A stretch of 37,420 nucleotides of DNA from Betaproteobacteria bacterium (GTDB lineage Bacteria; Pseudomonadota; Gammaproteobacteria; Burkholderiales; SG8-41), in the NCBI GenBank assembly GCA_900299145.1, contig OMIN01000106.1, forward strand, positions 1 through 37,420. Reading direction: 5' to 3'. The position numbers were made by a program, and so were the translations under genes. The notes under the pieces were generated by a model. That model did no database searches. It was not told where the DNA came from and saw only the letters and a list, made by a program, of their open reading frames with translations. Of this stretch, positions 23,392 through 32,431 are shown one piece after another. Position 1 is the stretch's first letter. Each line of letters begins with the position of its first letter.

Positions 23392-24828
23392 ATGAGCACT
23401 GTCCTGGAAAATCTCGTCAACCAGCCTTACCAGCACGGCTTTGTCACGGCCATAGAAGCCGAGACGGCACCGAAGGGGCTGAACGAGGACATCATCCGGC
23501 TGATTTCGTCGAAGAAGGGCGAGCCGGAGTGGCTGCTCGAATTCCGCTTGAAGGCGTACCAGCATTGGCTGACGATGACGCCGCCGCAATGGGCGAATGT
23601 GCAGCATACGCCGGTGGATTTTCAGGCGATTACGTATTACGCCGCCCCCAAGCAGAAGAAAAAGCTCAAGAGCATGGATGAAGTCGATCCCGAGCTTCTT
23701 AAGACCTTCGAGAAGCTGGGCGTGCCGATGAACGAGCGCGCGGCGCTGGCGGGCGTTGCGGTCGATGTGATTTTCGATTCAGTGTCGGTGGCCACCACGT
23801 ACAAACAAAAGCTGGCGGACGTGGGCATCATCTTTTGCTCTATCAGCGAAGCCGTGCGCGAGCACCCGGAGCTGGTACGCAAATATCTGGGCAGCGTGGT
23901 GCCGGTGGGCGACAACTACTACGCCGCTTTGAATGCGGCAGTGTTTACCGACGGCTCGTTCTGCTTTATCCCCAAAGGCGTGAAGTGCCCGATGGAGTTG
24001 TCCACCTACTTTCGCATCAACACGCAGGACTCCGGCCAGTTTGAGCGAACGTTGATCGTGGCGGAAGATGGTGCTTCGGTGTCTTACCTCGAAGGCTGCA
24101 CTGCCCCTAAATTCGATACCAACCAGTTGCACGCAGCCGTGGTGGAGCTGGTGGCGATGGACAATGCGGATATCAAATATTCGACGGTGCAAAACTGGTA
24201 TGCGGGTGATGAGAAGGGCGTTGGTGGCATCTACAACTTCGTCACCAAGCGCGGGTTGTGCCGTGGCGTGAACTCGCGCATTTCATGGACGCAGGTGGAG
24301 ACCGGTTCTGCAATTACCTGGAAGTATCCGTCGTGTGTGCTGCGTGGTGACAATTCCGTGGGCGAGTTTTATTCGGTGGCGTTGACCAATCACTATCAGC
24401 AGGCCGACACCGGCACCAAGATGGTCCACATCGGCAAGAACACGGGCTCCACCATTGTGAGCAAGGGCATCTCGGCGGGGCACTCGAACAACAGTTATCG
24501 CGGACTGGTGCGCATTGCACCCACGGCCAGTGGTGCGCGCAATTATTCGCAGTGCGATTCGATGCTGATCGGGCAAAAGTGCAGCGCGAATACGTTTCCG
24601 TATATCGATGTGCGCAACCCGAGCGGAACAGTCGAGCACGAAGCGACGACTTCCAAGATCGGCGAAGACCAGTTGTTTTATTTTCAGAGCCGTGGCATCG
24701 GCGCCGAAGAAGCTATCTCCATGATTATTAATGGTTTTTGCAAGGATGTCTTTCAGCAGTTGCCAATGGAGTTTGCGGTAGAAGCCACCAAGCTGCTGGG
24801 ATTGAAGCTGGAAGGCAGTGTGGGCTAG
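23392..24828 (+). CDS. sufB: Fe-S cluster assembly scaffold SufB
   Basis: A 478-residue scaffold subunit of the SufBC2D complex. The core beta-helix and C-terminal block are clear: '[26 protein letters not shown]' with its conserved Cys, '[26 protein letters not shown]' with the Glu implicated in cluster building, and '[13 protein letters not shown]'. The N-terminal region holds '[24 protein letters not shown]'. The start is placed at ATG 23392 (MSTVLENL); a TTG nine bases upstream would come from the AT-rich motif. Length matches the family. Confidence 0.96.
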   Translation: MSTVLENLVNQPYQHGFVTAIEAETAPKGLNEDIIRLISSKKGEPEWLLEFRLKAYQHWLTMTPPQWANVQHTPVDFQAITYYAAPKQKKKLKSMDEVDPELLKTFEKLGVPMNERAALAGVAVDVIFDSVSVATTYKQKLADVGIIFCSISEAVREHPELVRKYLGSVVPVGDNYYAALNAAVFTDGSFCFIPKGVKCPMELSTYFRINTQDSGQFERTLIVAEDGASVSYLEGCTAPKFDTNQLHAAVVELVAMDNADIKYSTVQNWYAGDEKGVGGIYNFVTKRGLCRGVNSRISWTQVETGSAITWKYPSCVLRGDNSVGEFYSVALTNHYQQADTGTKMVHIGKNTGSTIVSKGISAGHSNNSYRGLVRIAPTASGARNYSQCDSMLIGQKCSANTFPYIDVRNPSGTVEHEATTSKIGEDQLFYFQSRGIGAEEAISMIINGFCKDVFQQLPMEFAVEATKLLGLKLEGSVG

Positions 24829-24830
24829 TC

Positions 24831-25625
24831 ATGAAAAACACAAACGCAAAAACTTTGCTGGAAGCGCGCGGCCTCACTGCTACTGTGGCTGGCGTCGAGA
24901 TTCTGAAAGGCATCAACCTCACCGTACGCGCGGGCGAGGTGCACGCCATCATGGGGCCGAATGGCTCGGGTAAGAGTACGTTGTCCAAGGTGCTGGCGGG
25001 GCATCCCGCTTACGCGGTGACAGGCGGCAAGGTCTTGCTGGATGGCGCAGATTTGTTCGCGCTAAGCGCCGAGGAGCGCGCGCGCGCCGGTTTGTTCCTG
25101 GGTTTTCAGTATCCCGTGGAAATTCCTGGTGTGTCCAATAGTGGTTTCCTGCGTCTGGCCTATAACACCGTGCAGGGCGCGCGCGGCAAGGATGAACTCG
25201 ATCCGCTGGAATTCGACGACTACGTGCGCGAAAAGATGAAGCTGCTGGAGATGGACGAGGGCTTTCTCGATCGCAGCGTGAACGATGGTTTCTCTGGCGG
25301 CGAAAAAAAGCGCAATGAAATCCTGCAGATGGCGATACTCGAACCCAAGCTCGCCATCCTTGATGAAACGGATTCGGGTCTGGACATTGATGCGCTGCGC
25401 ATTGTTGCTGGCGGCGTGAATGCATTGCTCACGCCCGACAATGCCTGTGTGCTGGTGACCCACTACCAGCGCCTGCTCAACTACATCACGCCGGATTACG
25501 TGCATGTGATGGAGTCAGGCCGCATCATCAAGACTGGCGGGCGCGAATTGGCGCTGGAGCTGGAAACGCGCGGCTACGACTGGGTGGTTGAAGAAACACG
25601 GAACGCCACTGAGGTCAGCGCATGA
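24831..25625 (+). CDS. sufC: Fe-S cluster assembly ATPase SufC
   Basis: A 264-residue ABC-type ATPase that drives conformational changes in SufB/SufD. Walker A is 'GPNGSGKST', the Q-loop '[10 protein letters not shown]', the signature '[10 protein letters not shown]', Walker B '[15 protein letters not shown]' and the switch His is in 'VTHYQRLL', all standard for SufC. The start ATG at 24831 lies two bases after the sufB stop. The end overlaps sufD by four bases (ATGA). Confidence 0.96.
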   Translation: MKNTNAKTLLEARGLTATVAGVEILKGINLTVRAGEVHAIMGPNGSGKSTLSKVLAGHPAYAVTGGKVLLDGADLFALSAEERARAGLFLGFQYPVEIPGVSNSGFLRLAYNTVQGARGKDELDPLEFDDYVREKMKLLEMDEGFLDRSVNDGFSGGEKKRNEILQMAILEPKLAILDETDSGLDIDALRIVAGGVNALLTPDNACVLVTHYQRLLNYITPDYVHVMESGRIIKTGGRELALELETRGYDWVVEETRNATEVSA

Positions 25626-26959
25626 CCACGGTGGTGGATACCCCGCAGTGGCTGGCTACGCTGCGGGCGGATGGCCACGCGTTGCCGCAAAGCCCGCTGG
25701 CCTGGCTGAACGAACGTCGCGCGCAGGCGCTGGAGCGTGCCAATGCATTGAGCGTGCCGACCACGCGCGACGAGGAATGGCGCTTTACCGATCTGGCGCC
25801 GCTGCGTCAGTTTTCTCTGCAACGGCCGCCCGCCGCGCGCACCATCACCGAGGCTGACATTGCCCTGTTTAACCTGCCCGAAGCCGGCGCGCGGATGGTG
25901 TTTGTCGACGGCCAGTTTGCGCCGTCGTTGTCGCATGGCGTTGGTGCGTTGATCGGTACGTCAGGCGGCACGTCAACTGGCACGTCAGTGAGCACGCTGA
26001 CCGATGGCCTGAAATCACACGGTGCTTTGTTGCAGCAACATCTGGGCGTGCATGCTGGCTTTGAGCAACAGGTATTTCCCGCATTGAATACGGCCTGGTT
26101 GCACGGTAATAACGGCGCGCTGGTGGTGTTGGGCAGAAACGCCGTGCTTGAGCAGCCGCTGCATGTGCTGTTTGTCGCCACGCAAGCCAACATCGCTTTG
26201 TGTCCGCGCGTGCTGGTGGTAGCCGAGTCCGGGGCGCAAGGCAAGCTGATCGAAGACTATGTTTCGCTGACGAACGGCGCCTATCTGGCCAATGCCGTGT
26301 GCGAAGTGTCAATCGCTGGCAATGCTGAAGTGCATCACGTGCGGCTGCAACGAGAATCTCTTGCCGCAACACATATCGCCACCACGGCGGTGTCGTTGGC
26401 GAAAGATGCGCGTTACCGCTCGCAGTCCGTCGCACTCGGTGCGCGGCTGTCACGCGTGAATCTGGATATCCGGCAGGCTGGCGAAGGTGCGGATGTCGAA
26501 CTGGATGGCCTGGCGTTGATTGGTGGTGAACAGGTGGCGGACACGCACAGTAGCGTTGACCACGCCTTTGCGCACGGGCGCTGCAGACAAATGCACAAGA
26601 CCATCGTCGGCGGCGCTGCGCACGCGGTGTTCAACGGCAAAGTGCTGGTGCGCGAGGGCGCGCAGTTGACCAATTCCGCGCAGCAGAGCCGTAACCTGCT
26701 GGTATCGCCGCGTGCGCGTGTGGACACCAAACCGCAACTGGAGATTTTCGCCGATGACGTGAAGTGCGCTCATGGTGCCACGGTCGGCCAACTCGATGCG
26801 GAGCATCTGTTTTATCTCAAGAGCCGCGGCCTGCCGGAGCAGCAGGCGCGCAATCTGCTGACCTATGCGTTTGGAGCGGAAGTCATTCAGCGCATTCCGG
26901 TGAAATCGCTGGTCAATCGATTGCAGCAAACGGTGCTGGCGCGGGTAGACGCAAAATGA
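25622..26959 (+). CDS. sufD: Fe-S cluster assembly protein SufD
   Basis: A 445-residue partner of SufB. The N-terminal helical part has '[18 protein letters not shown]', and the C-terminal beta-helix ends '[26 protein letters not shown]', with the His-containing motif used at the SufB-SufD interface, then '[11 protein letters not shown]'. SufD is needed for iron supply to the scaffold. Translation is coupled to sufC by the ATGA overlap. The first 60 residues and an internal Thr/Ser/Gly-rich segment (about residues 112-125) are variable. Confidence 0.95.
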   Translation: MTTVVDTPQWLATLRADGHALPQSPLAWLNERRAQALERANALSVPTTRDEEWRFTDLAPLRQFSLQRPPAARTITEADIALFNLPEAGARMVFVDGQFAPSLSHGVGALIGTSGGTSTGTSVSTLTDGLKSHGALLQQHLGVHAGFEQQVFPALNTAWLHGNNGALVVLGRNAVLEQPLHVLFVATQANIALCPRVLVVAESGAQGKLIEDYVSLTNGAYLANAVCEVSIAGNAEVHHVRLQRESLAATHIATTAVSLAKDARYRSQSVALGARLSRVNLDIRQAGEGADVELDGLALIGGEQVADTHSSVDHAFAHGRCRQMHKTIVGGAAHAVFNGKVLVREGAQLTNSAQQSRNLLVSPRARVDTKPQLEIFADDVKCAHGATVGQLDAEHLFYLKSRGLPEQQARNLLTYAFGAEVIQRIPVKSLVNRLQQTVLARVDAK

Positions 26960-26977
26960 TTGCGAAATGAGCGCGCG

Positions 26978-28198
26978 ATGAGTCTCGATATTGCCAAAAT
27001 TCGCGCGGATTTTCCGATACTTGACTTGAAGATCAATGGTAAGCCATTGATTTTTCTGGATAATGCGGCATCCAGTCAAATGCCGCTCGCGGTCATCGAA
27101 CGCTGGAACAAGTATCAAACCAGCCAGCACGCGAATATTCACCGCGCGGTGCACTACCTGTCCGAAACCGCGACCGCTGAGTACGAATCCGCACGCCGCA
27201 AGTTGCAGGCGTTTATCAATGCCAGGGAAGAGCGCGAAGTCATTTTCACCAGTGGCACGACGGAGAGCATCAACCTCGTTGCGCACGCGTGGGGGCGCAA
27301 GTTCCTGAAGGCCGGCGACGAGATCATCCTCACCACGCTGGAGCATCACTCCAACATCGTGCCGTGGCAGATGGTGGCCGACGAGAAGGGCGCGAAGATA
27401 CGCGTGGTGCCCATCACCGACAGCGGCGAACTGCGTCTGGATGAATACGAGAAGCTTTTTAACGCCAATACCAAGATCGCCTGCTTCACACACGTATCGA
27501 ATGCGCTGGGTACCATCAACCCGGTAAAGGCCATGGTGGCCGCTGCACGCAAACATGGCGTGGTGACGCTGGTGGATGGCGCGCAGGCGGCGCCGCACCT
27601 GACGGTGGATGTGCAGGCTATCGACTGCGATTTCTACGCCTTCTCTGGCCACAAGCTGTGCGGCCCGACCGGCATTGGCATTCTGTACGGCAAGGCAGCC
27701 CTGCTGGAGGCAATGAACCCGTTCAAGGGTGGTGGCGACATGATTTTGTCGGTGACTTTCGAGAAAACCACTTACGCTCCCATTCCTGCGAAATTCGAGG
27801 CTGGCACGCCGCCCATCGCGGCGGCGATTACGCTGGGTGCGGCGGTGGATTATTTGACGGATGTGGGTATGCACAACATTGCCGCGCACGAAACGGAACT
27901 GCTCAATTACGCCACGGAAAAATTCAATGCGCTTGAGGGCGTGTCCATCATCGGCACGGCGGAAAAAAAGGCAGCGGTGTTGAGCTTCAAAATCGAAGGC
28001 GTACATCCGCATGACGTGGGTACACTGCTTAACGAAGATGGCGTGGCGATTCGCACTGGCCACCACTGCGCACAGCCGGTGATGCAGCGCTTCAAGGTGC
28101 CGGCGACGTCGCGCGCATCGTTTGCGTTTTACAACACAATAGCGGAAGTGGACGCGCTGGTGGCGTCGGTGCAGCGCGTTCAAAAAGTGTTTACGTGA
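26978..28198 (+). CDS. sufS: Cysteine desulfurase SufS (class II)
   Basis: A 406-residue class II PLP desulfurase. Features are 'LDNAASSQMP', 'TSGTTESINLVAHAWG', the PLP lysine in 'FSGHKLCGPTGIGILYG' and the catalytic Cys in 'IRTGHHCAQPVMQRF', on the shorter loop of class II enzymes. SufS passes sulfur to SufU or SufE; sufU follows and no sufE is present. The start chosen is ATG 26978 (MSLDIAKIRADFP); a TTG at 26960 would add six residues. The stop (28196-28198) lies inside the first unit of a heptamer repeat array. Confidence 0.95.
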   Translation: MSLDIAKIRADFPILDLKINGKPLIFLDNAASSQMPLAVIERWNKYQTSQHANIHRAVHYLSETATAEYESARRKLQAFINAREEREVIFTSGTTESINLVAHAWGRKFLKAGDEIILTTLEHHSNIVPWQMVADEKGAKIRVVPITDSGELRLDEYEKLFNANTKIACFTHVSNALGTINPVKAMVAAARKHGVVTLVDGAQAAPHLTVDVQAIDCDFYAFSGHKLCGPTGIGILYGKAALLEAMNPFKGGGDMILSVTFEKTTYAPIPAKFEAGTPPIAAAITLGAAVDYLTDVGMHNIAAHETELLNYATEKFNALEGVSIIGTAEKKAAVLSFKIEGVHPHDVGTLLNEDGVAIRTGHHCAQPVMQRFKVPATSRASFAFYNTIAEVDALVASVQRVQKVFT

Positions 28199-28288
28199 GG
28201 CGTGAGGCGTGAGGCGTGAGGAGCGAGATTCGTGGACGTGCCAATGGGCATTTCACGCCTGACCCCTCACGCTTCTCGCCTCGCGAAA
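28195..28288 (+). repeat. Heptamer array with inverted second half between sufS and sufU
   Basis: Four exact-register units GTGAGGC, GTGAGGC, GTGAGGC, GTGAGGA (28195-28222), then GCGAGAT. After a short unique stretch the same units recur in inverse orientation (28249-28288: for example CCTCACGC at 28265-28272). GCGTGAGG (28207-28214) can pair with CCTCACGC to form a stem across the sufS-sufU spacer. The array begins inside the sufS stop region and ends just before the sufU ATG. Confidence 0.8.
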
Positions 28289-28291
28289 GAA

Positions 28292-28789
28292 ATGGCTGAC
28301 AGCAGAAATCTGTATCAGGAAGTGATCCTCGATCACAACAAGAAGCCGCGCAACTGGGGCGTGCTGGCGGATGCCACCCACAAATCCGAGGGGCTGAATC
28401 CGCTGTGTGGCGATCACATCTGGGTGTCGCTCAAGGTGAGTGGGGATGCCGCCGGGACTGTAGAGGCCGTGGGCTTCGAAGGCGAATCTTGCGCCATCTG
28501 CAAGGCATCCGCGTCGATGATGACAACCGTGGTGAAAGGCAAGCCACGCGCACTGGCTGAACAACTGGTCAACGAGTTTCGTGACATGGCCACAGGTAAA
28601 CTGGATACCGCAACTTCGCCGCATCAACTCGGGCGGCTGACGGTGTTTGCCGGTGTACGCGATTTGCCGACACGCGTGAAGTGCGCGATTCTGCCCTGGC
28701 ATACGTTGCACGCAGCGTTGAATGCGCAAGCCAGCACGTCGACGGAAGCCGACGCTGATCCGGTGCCGGGCTCTGGCAATCTTGCCTGA
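28292..28789 (+). CDS. sufU: SUF sulfur-transfer protein SufU (NifU/IscU-like)
   Basis: A 165-residue IscU-fold protein. Cys39 with Asp41 ('PLCGDHI'), Cys67 ('SCAIC') and Cys131 ('VKCAILPWHTL') are the metal/sulfur ligands. The long insertion between the second and third ligands (62 residues) and 'SCAICKASASMM' mark it as SufU, the zinc-dependent partner of SufS, rather than IscU. An extra Cys70 in 'CAIC' is present. The start is ATG 28292, after GAAAG; an earlier in-frame start would place about 20 residues from the heptamer array at the N-terminus. Confidence 0.92.
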   Translation: MADSRNLYQEVILDHNKKPRNWGVLADATHKSEGLNPLCGDHIWVSLKVSGDAAGTVEAVGFEGESCAICKASASMMTTVVKGKPRALAEQLVNEFRDMATGKLDTATSPHQLGRLTVFAGVRDLPTRVKCAILPWHTLHAALNAQASTSTEADADPVPGSGNLA

Positions 28790-28799
28790 TGCCTAAACT

Positions 28800-28830
28800 C
28801 TAAAATATTAATAAAAACAAATACTTACGA
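28800..28830 (+). repeat. AT-rich intergenic motif, copy 12 (near-consensus)
   Basis: Reads AATAAAAACAAATACTTACG, ending two bases before the ATG of the Nfu gene at 28833. Again no Shine-Dalgarno sequence is visible between motif and start codon. Confidence 0.85.
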
Positions 28831-28832
28831 TA

Positions 28833-29405
28833 ATGCCGAAGATCGCTGAAATCGAGCCGACGCCCAATCCGAACGCGATGAAGTTCATCCTCAAGGAGCC
28901 GCTGACCTGGGGCATCACGCGTTCGTACGATGAGGCTTCGCAGGCGGACGCTAAAGGTGACAAGCTTGCACAAGACCTCTTCGCCATCGAGCACGTAACC
29001 AGCGTGTTTTATGTGGATCACTGGATTACCGTGACACAAAATGGCAAGGCCGACTGGAATGACTTGAAGCGCAAGTTGGCCGTGCCGATACGCGAGGCGC
29101 CGGCGGCGGATGAAAACTCCGCGAATTTGATCGAAGACGCCATGGCGAATTTCGATCCCGCAAAACTGAGCGATGAAGACCGGGTGCGCCTTGATAAAAT
29201 CAACGAATTGCTCGACGATCAAATACGCCCGTTTTTGCAGAACGATGGCGGTGACGTTTATATCGTCGGCCTGGAAGGCAACAAGCTATCGGTGCATTAC
29301 CAGGGCGCTTGCGGCAGTTGTCCCAGTTCGCTGTCGGGCACGCTGACTGGTATCGAAAACCTGGTGCGGCAAATCGAGCCGGACATGGAAGTCGTGGCGG
29401 TGTAG
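28833..29405 (+). CDS. Nfu-type Fe-S carrier (Nfu_N plus NifU C-terminal domain)
   Basis: A 190-residue protein with an N-terminal Nfu_N domain ('EPTPNPNAMKFIL', residues 8-20) and a C-terminal NifU-like domain carrying the cluster-binding Cys160-x-x-Cys163 in 'GACGSCPSS'. Such proteins carry [4Fe-4S] clusters from the scaffold to targets. The two-domain layout resembles mitochondrial NFU1 and alphaproteobacterial Nfu, unlike E. coli NfuA, which has an A-type N-domain. It closes the suf operon. About 50 bases separate it from the following TctC gene. Confidence 0.92.
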   Translation: MPKIAEIEPTPNPNAMKFILKEPLTWGITRSYDEASQADAKGDKLAQDLFAIEHVTSVFYVDHWITVTQNGKADWNDLKRKLAVPIREAPAADENSANLIEDAMANFDPAKLSDEDRVRLDKINELLDDQIRPFLQNDGGDVYIVGLEGNKLSVHYQGACGSCPSSLSGTLTGIENLVRQIEPDMEVVAV

Positions 29406-29416
29406 TGCCGCAAATC

Positions 29417-29437
29417 GGGAAATGTGAAACTTGAATC
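29417..29437 (+). repeat. Short heptamer array (GTGAAAC units)
   Basis: Three units in register, GGGAAAT, GTGAAAC and TTGAATC, in the 48-base gap between the Nfu gene and the TctC gene. A weak member of the GTGAAAC family on its own; it gains support from the similar 19580 array. Confidence 0.5.
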
Positions 29438-29453
29438 GTCTGGAGGGAGTCTC

Positions 29454-30407
29454 GTGTTCCGAGCTTGTTTGACCGGTTTTGTTGCCACTGCGGCATTCAG
29501 CGTCTCTGCACAGCAGTACCCCACCAAATCCATACGACTTGTGGTGCCCTTCGCGGCGGGTTCCACCACGGACATCGTTGCGCGCATCCTTGCGCCGGGC
29601 GCCGCGCAGGCGCTGGGGCAGCAGATCATTATCGACAATCGCGCGGGCGGCGATGGCGCGATTGCAGGTGAACTGGTGGCCAAGGCGCCGGGCGATGGCT
29701 ACACACTGATCATGTCCACCAACAGCCCGCACTCGGCTGTGCCACACCTTCGCAAGAAGCCGCCCTACGATGCCGTGCGTGATTTCACGCCGATCACCCT
29801 GGTGGGCCGGTATACCTTTGTGCTGGCGGCGCACCCGTCCGTGCCGGCGAAAACCATGGGGCAGCTGTTTGATCTCGCACGCAAGCAACCGGACAAGCTG
29901 GCGTACGCATCCGGCAACACCAGCAGTATCGTCATCACGGCCATGTTGAACTCCATGGCCGGCACGAAAATGCTGCACGTGCCGTATAAGAGCGAACCGC
30001 CGGCCGTGGTGGATCTGATCTCCGGCCAGGTGCAGGTGATGGTGAGCTCCTATTCCACCATTGCGGGCCACCTGAAAGGCGGGCGCCTGCGTGCGCTGGC
30101 CACCGCGCTGCCAAATCGAAGCCCACTGTTGCCCGATGTGCCGACGGTGGCTGAAGCGGGCATGCCCAAGTTCTCCATCATTCCGTGGGCGGGCCTGCTG
30201 GGCCCGGCCAACATGCCGCGCCCCGTGGTCGAGCGTCTCAATCGTGAATTCAACGCGCAAATCAAGCGCCCGGAAGTCCGCTCACAATTCGAGCAAAACG
30301 CCTTTGCCGGCGAGGGCACTACGCCAGAATTCTTTGGCGACTGGGTGCGCACGCAGCTCGATGTGTGGGGCAAAATCATGCGCGAGGCCGGGATTCAGCC
30401 GGAGTAA
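29454..30407 (+). CDS. TctC/Bug family periplasmic solute-binding protein
   Basis: A 317-residue TTT-family binding protein with a Sec signal 'MFRACLTGFVATAAFSVSAQ'. It continues 'KSIRLVVPFAAGSTTDIVAR', 'APGDGYTLIMS' and 'HVPYKSEPPA'. The start is GTG 29454, with GGAGGGAG about five bases upstream. The loop usually written PGG is AGS here. It follows the suf operon on the same strand and may be read through from it, but has no functional link to Fe-S assembly. Confidence 0.92.
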   Translation: MFRACLTGFVATAAFSVSAQQYPTKSIRLVVPFAAGSTTDIVARILAPGAAQALGQQIIIDNRAGGDGAIAGELVAKAPGDGYTLIMSTNSPHSAVPHLRKKPPYDAVRDFTPITLVGRYTFVLAAHPSVPAKTMGQLFDLARKQPDKLAYASGNTSSIVITAMLNSMAGTKMLHVPYKSEPPAVVDLISGQVQVMVSSYSTIAGHLKGGRLRALATALPNRSPLLPDVPTVAEAGMPKFSIIPWAGLLGPANMPRPVVERLNREFNAQIKRPEVRSQFEQNAFAGEGTTPEFFGDWVRTQLDVWGKIMREAGIQPE

Positions 30408-30467
30408 GACCAAGTGGGGCGAGCCCGGTAAGTCAGGCGAATTGTTTATTCTGAATCTGGCTCGTCG

Positions 30468-31562
30468 ATGGACACTTTGACCCACGCGCTTTCCGGCGCG
30501 CTGCTCGCCCGAGCCACTGCACCTGCGAAGGCCTCGCAAAGCATGCTGCCGCTGCGCCGCCGCGTTGCGTTGGGGGCCTTGGCTGCTGCGTTTCCCGATT
30601 GCGATGTGGTGGTGTCGTGGATGTCACCGCTCGCGTATCTTTATCACCATCGCGGCGTCACGCATTCGCTGGTGATGCTAGCGCTGTGGACGCTGGTGCT
30701 GGCGTGGTTGTGTGCGAAACTGTGGCGCGGCACGGAGAACAACGGTCCATGCTGGCGCGCCTACGCAGGCGTGATCGGCATGGGTATTGCCGCGCATATT
30801 GCCGGCGACTGGATCACGTCATTCGGTACCATGGTGTTTGCGCCCTTGCTGGATTTTCGCGCGGCGTTGTCGACGACGTTCATTATCGACTTATGGTTTA
30901 GCGGCATCATCATTGTTGGCCTTGCGGCAAGCTGGGTGTGGCGCAGGTCGCGGCATGCCCGCTGGCCTGCGGTGGCCGGGTTAGGCGTGTTGTGCGGCTA
31001 CGTGGTGTTTCAGTTTGCCATGCAACAGCGCGCGATCGATTTCGGCCGGCAGTATGCGCTTGCCAATGGGTTGCGAGTGTCGGAAGTCACCGCACTGCCG
31101 CGGCCCCTGTCGCCGTTTAACTGGATGGTGGTGGTTGATACGTATTCGCAGTTTCACTACAGTCTTATCAGCCTCAACGCGAAAGAGGCGCCCGCGCCGC
31201 TGCCGCCGGATGCCGGGTTTTTTGCGAAATTGGGCGCGCCCTATTTGCCCCTGTCACAGGCAAAATGGCAGCGCGCCGACCGGCTGGGCAACGACAATGA
31301 GTTACCGCTGGCGCGCGAGGTGATGCTGCATCCGAAGTTTGAATTTTTCCGCTGGTTTGCGGCCTATCCTGTGCTGTATCGTATTGATCAGGGAAACCCG
31401 TCCACCTGTGTGTGGTTTCAGGACCTGCGCTTTTTTACGCCGGGCCGCGCGGCATGGCCGTTTCGCTATGGCATGTGCCGGGAGGTGGGGAACGGCGCGG
31501 GGGAGTGGCGTCCGTACGAACTCCTGAGTGACAATAGCGATTCGAAAATTCCGGTTTACTGA
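30468..31562 (+). CDS. YdjM/DUF457-type membrane-bound metal-dependent hydrolase
   Basis: A 364-residue integral membrane protein. The N-terminal 'MDTLTHALSGALLARA' and 'FPDCDVV', followed by 'YHHRGVTHSLVMLAL', are the His/Asp motifs of the LexA-regulated YdjM/DUF457 family. Several hydrophobic segments follow (about residues 67-85, 100-118, 140-160 and 168-185), then a soluble C-terminal part of about 170 residues. Family members are described as putative metal-dependent hydrolases of the inner membrane; no substrate is established. It lies close upstream of an M48 lipoprotein peptidase, 13 bases apart, suggesting an envelope-linked pair. Confidence 0.82.
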   Translation: MDTLTHALSGALLARATAPAKASQSMLPLRRRVALGALAAAFPDCDVVVSWMSPLAYLYHHRGVTHSLVMLALWTLVLAWLCAKLWRGTENNGPCWRAYAGVIGMGIAAHIAGDWITSFGTMVFAPLLDFRAALSTTFIIDLWFSGIIIVGLAASWVWRRSRHARWPAVAGLGVLCGYVVFQFAMQQRAIDFGRQYALANGLRVSEVTALPRPLSPFNWMVVVDTYSQFHYSLISLNAKEAPAPLPPDAGFFAKLGAPYLPLSQAKWQRADRLGNDNELPLAREVMLHPKFEFFRWFAAYPVLYRIDQGNPSTCVWFQDLRFFTPGRAAWPFRYGMCREVGNGAGEWRPYELLSDNSDSKIPVY

Positions 31563-31575
31563 CGGGAGTCCAGGT

Positions 31576-32385
31576 ATGAAATTGCGTACGGCCCTTTTGT
31601 TGATCGTGATGTCGGTGCTTGCCGGTTGCGAGACGGTGCAGACCACCCAGGGCGGCGCGGTGGGCGTCGAGCGTACTCAGCGCATGTCAATTTCCGCTGA
31701 GCAGATCAACGCTGCGGCGGCGCAGTCCTATCAGCAAACCATGCAGCAGGCGCAGGCCAAGGGGCTGCTGAATCGCGACGCCAATCAGCTGAACCGCGTG
31801 CGCGCGGTGGCGACCCGGCTGATTCCGGCGGCGGGGGTGTTTCGTGCGGATGCGCTGAAATGGGTGTGGGAGGTCAATGTCATCAGTTCGAAGGAGATCA
31901 ACGCGTGGTGCATGCCCGGCGGCAAGATCGCTGTGTACACCGGCCTTATGGAAAGCCTGCAACTGACCGACGCGGAGCTTGCCGCGGTGATGGGCCACGA
32001 AATCGCACATGCGCTGCGCGAACACGGGCGCGAAAAGGCCTCGCAGCAGGCGGCGCAAAATGCGGTAATCGGTATAGGCGCGGCGGTGCTGGGCGTAGGG
32101 CAGGGCGCGGCCAGTCTGGCGAATCTTGCCGCGCAAGTCACGTATGGCCTGCCTAACTCGCGCGAGTTCGAGCGCGAGGCTGACCGTATCGGCATTGAAC
32201 TCGCCGCGCGCGCCGGTTATGACCCCAACGCGGCTGTGACCTTGTGGCAGAAAATGGGCCGCGCCAGCGGCGGCAGCGGCCCGGCGTTTTTGAGCACCCA
32301 TCCGACTGCGTCAGATCGCATCAGCGACTTGCAAAAGTACGCGGTGCAGGTGATGCCACTGTATCAGGCGACGCAGCGCCGGTAG
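31576..32385 (+). CDS. M48 family metalloprotease, lipoprotein
   Basis: A 269-residue zinc protease related to LoiP/YcaL. The lipoprotein signal peptide ends in 'VLAGC', with the lipidated residue Cys18. The zinc motif HEIAH occurs in 'MGHEIAHALREH', and the third ligand Glu is in 'REFEREADRIG'. No transmembrane segments follow, unlike HtpX. The likely site is the periplasmic face of the outer membrane, degrading misfolded envelope proteins. The start ATG 31576 follows CCAGGT and begins directly at the signal; the frame is open upstream into the preceding gene but without signal-like sequence. Confidence 0.93.
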   Translation: MKLRTALLLIVMSVLAGCETVQTTQGGAVGVERTQRMSISAEQINAAAAQSYQQTMQQAQAKGLLNRDANQLNRVRAVATRLIPAAGVFRADALKWVWEVNVISSKEINAWCMPGGKIAVYTGLMESLQLTDAELAAVMGHEIAHALREHGREKASQQAAQNAVIGIGAAVLGVGQGAASLANLAAQVTYGLPNSREFEREADRIGIELAARAGYDPNAAVTLWQKMGRASGGSGPAFLSTHPTASDRISDLQKYAVQVMPLYQATQRR

Positions 32386-32396
32386 CTGTGGGTTCG

Positions 32397-32431
32397 TATA
32401 ATAAGTATCTGTTTTTATTGAATAATTCTTC
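32397..32431 (-). repeat. AT-rich intergenic motif, copy 13
   Basis: Minus-strand core AAAACAGATACTTATTA with TTATTCAATA before it. It fills the gap between the M48 peptidase and the next TctC gene, ending one base before that gene's ATG. The TctC gene has no visible Shine-Dalgarno sequence. Confidence 0.82.

Noticed and set aside
26450-28183. A 577-codon open frame on the minus strand, opposite sufD and sufS
   Set aside because: GC-rich coding DNA produces long antisense frames. Its translation is rich in His and Arg, has no recognisable domain, and lies fully under two clear suf genes.
30438-30458. Possible further AT-rich motif copy before the DUF457 gene
   Set aside because: It aligns at about 14 of 19 positions but lacks the AAAACARATR core; too weak to count.
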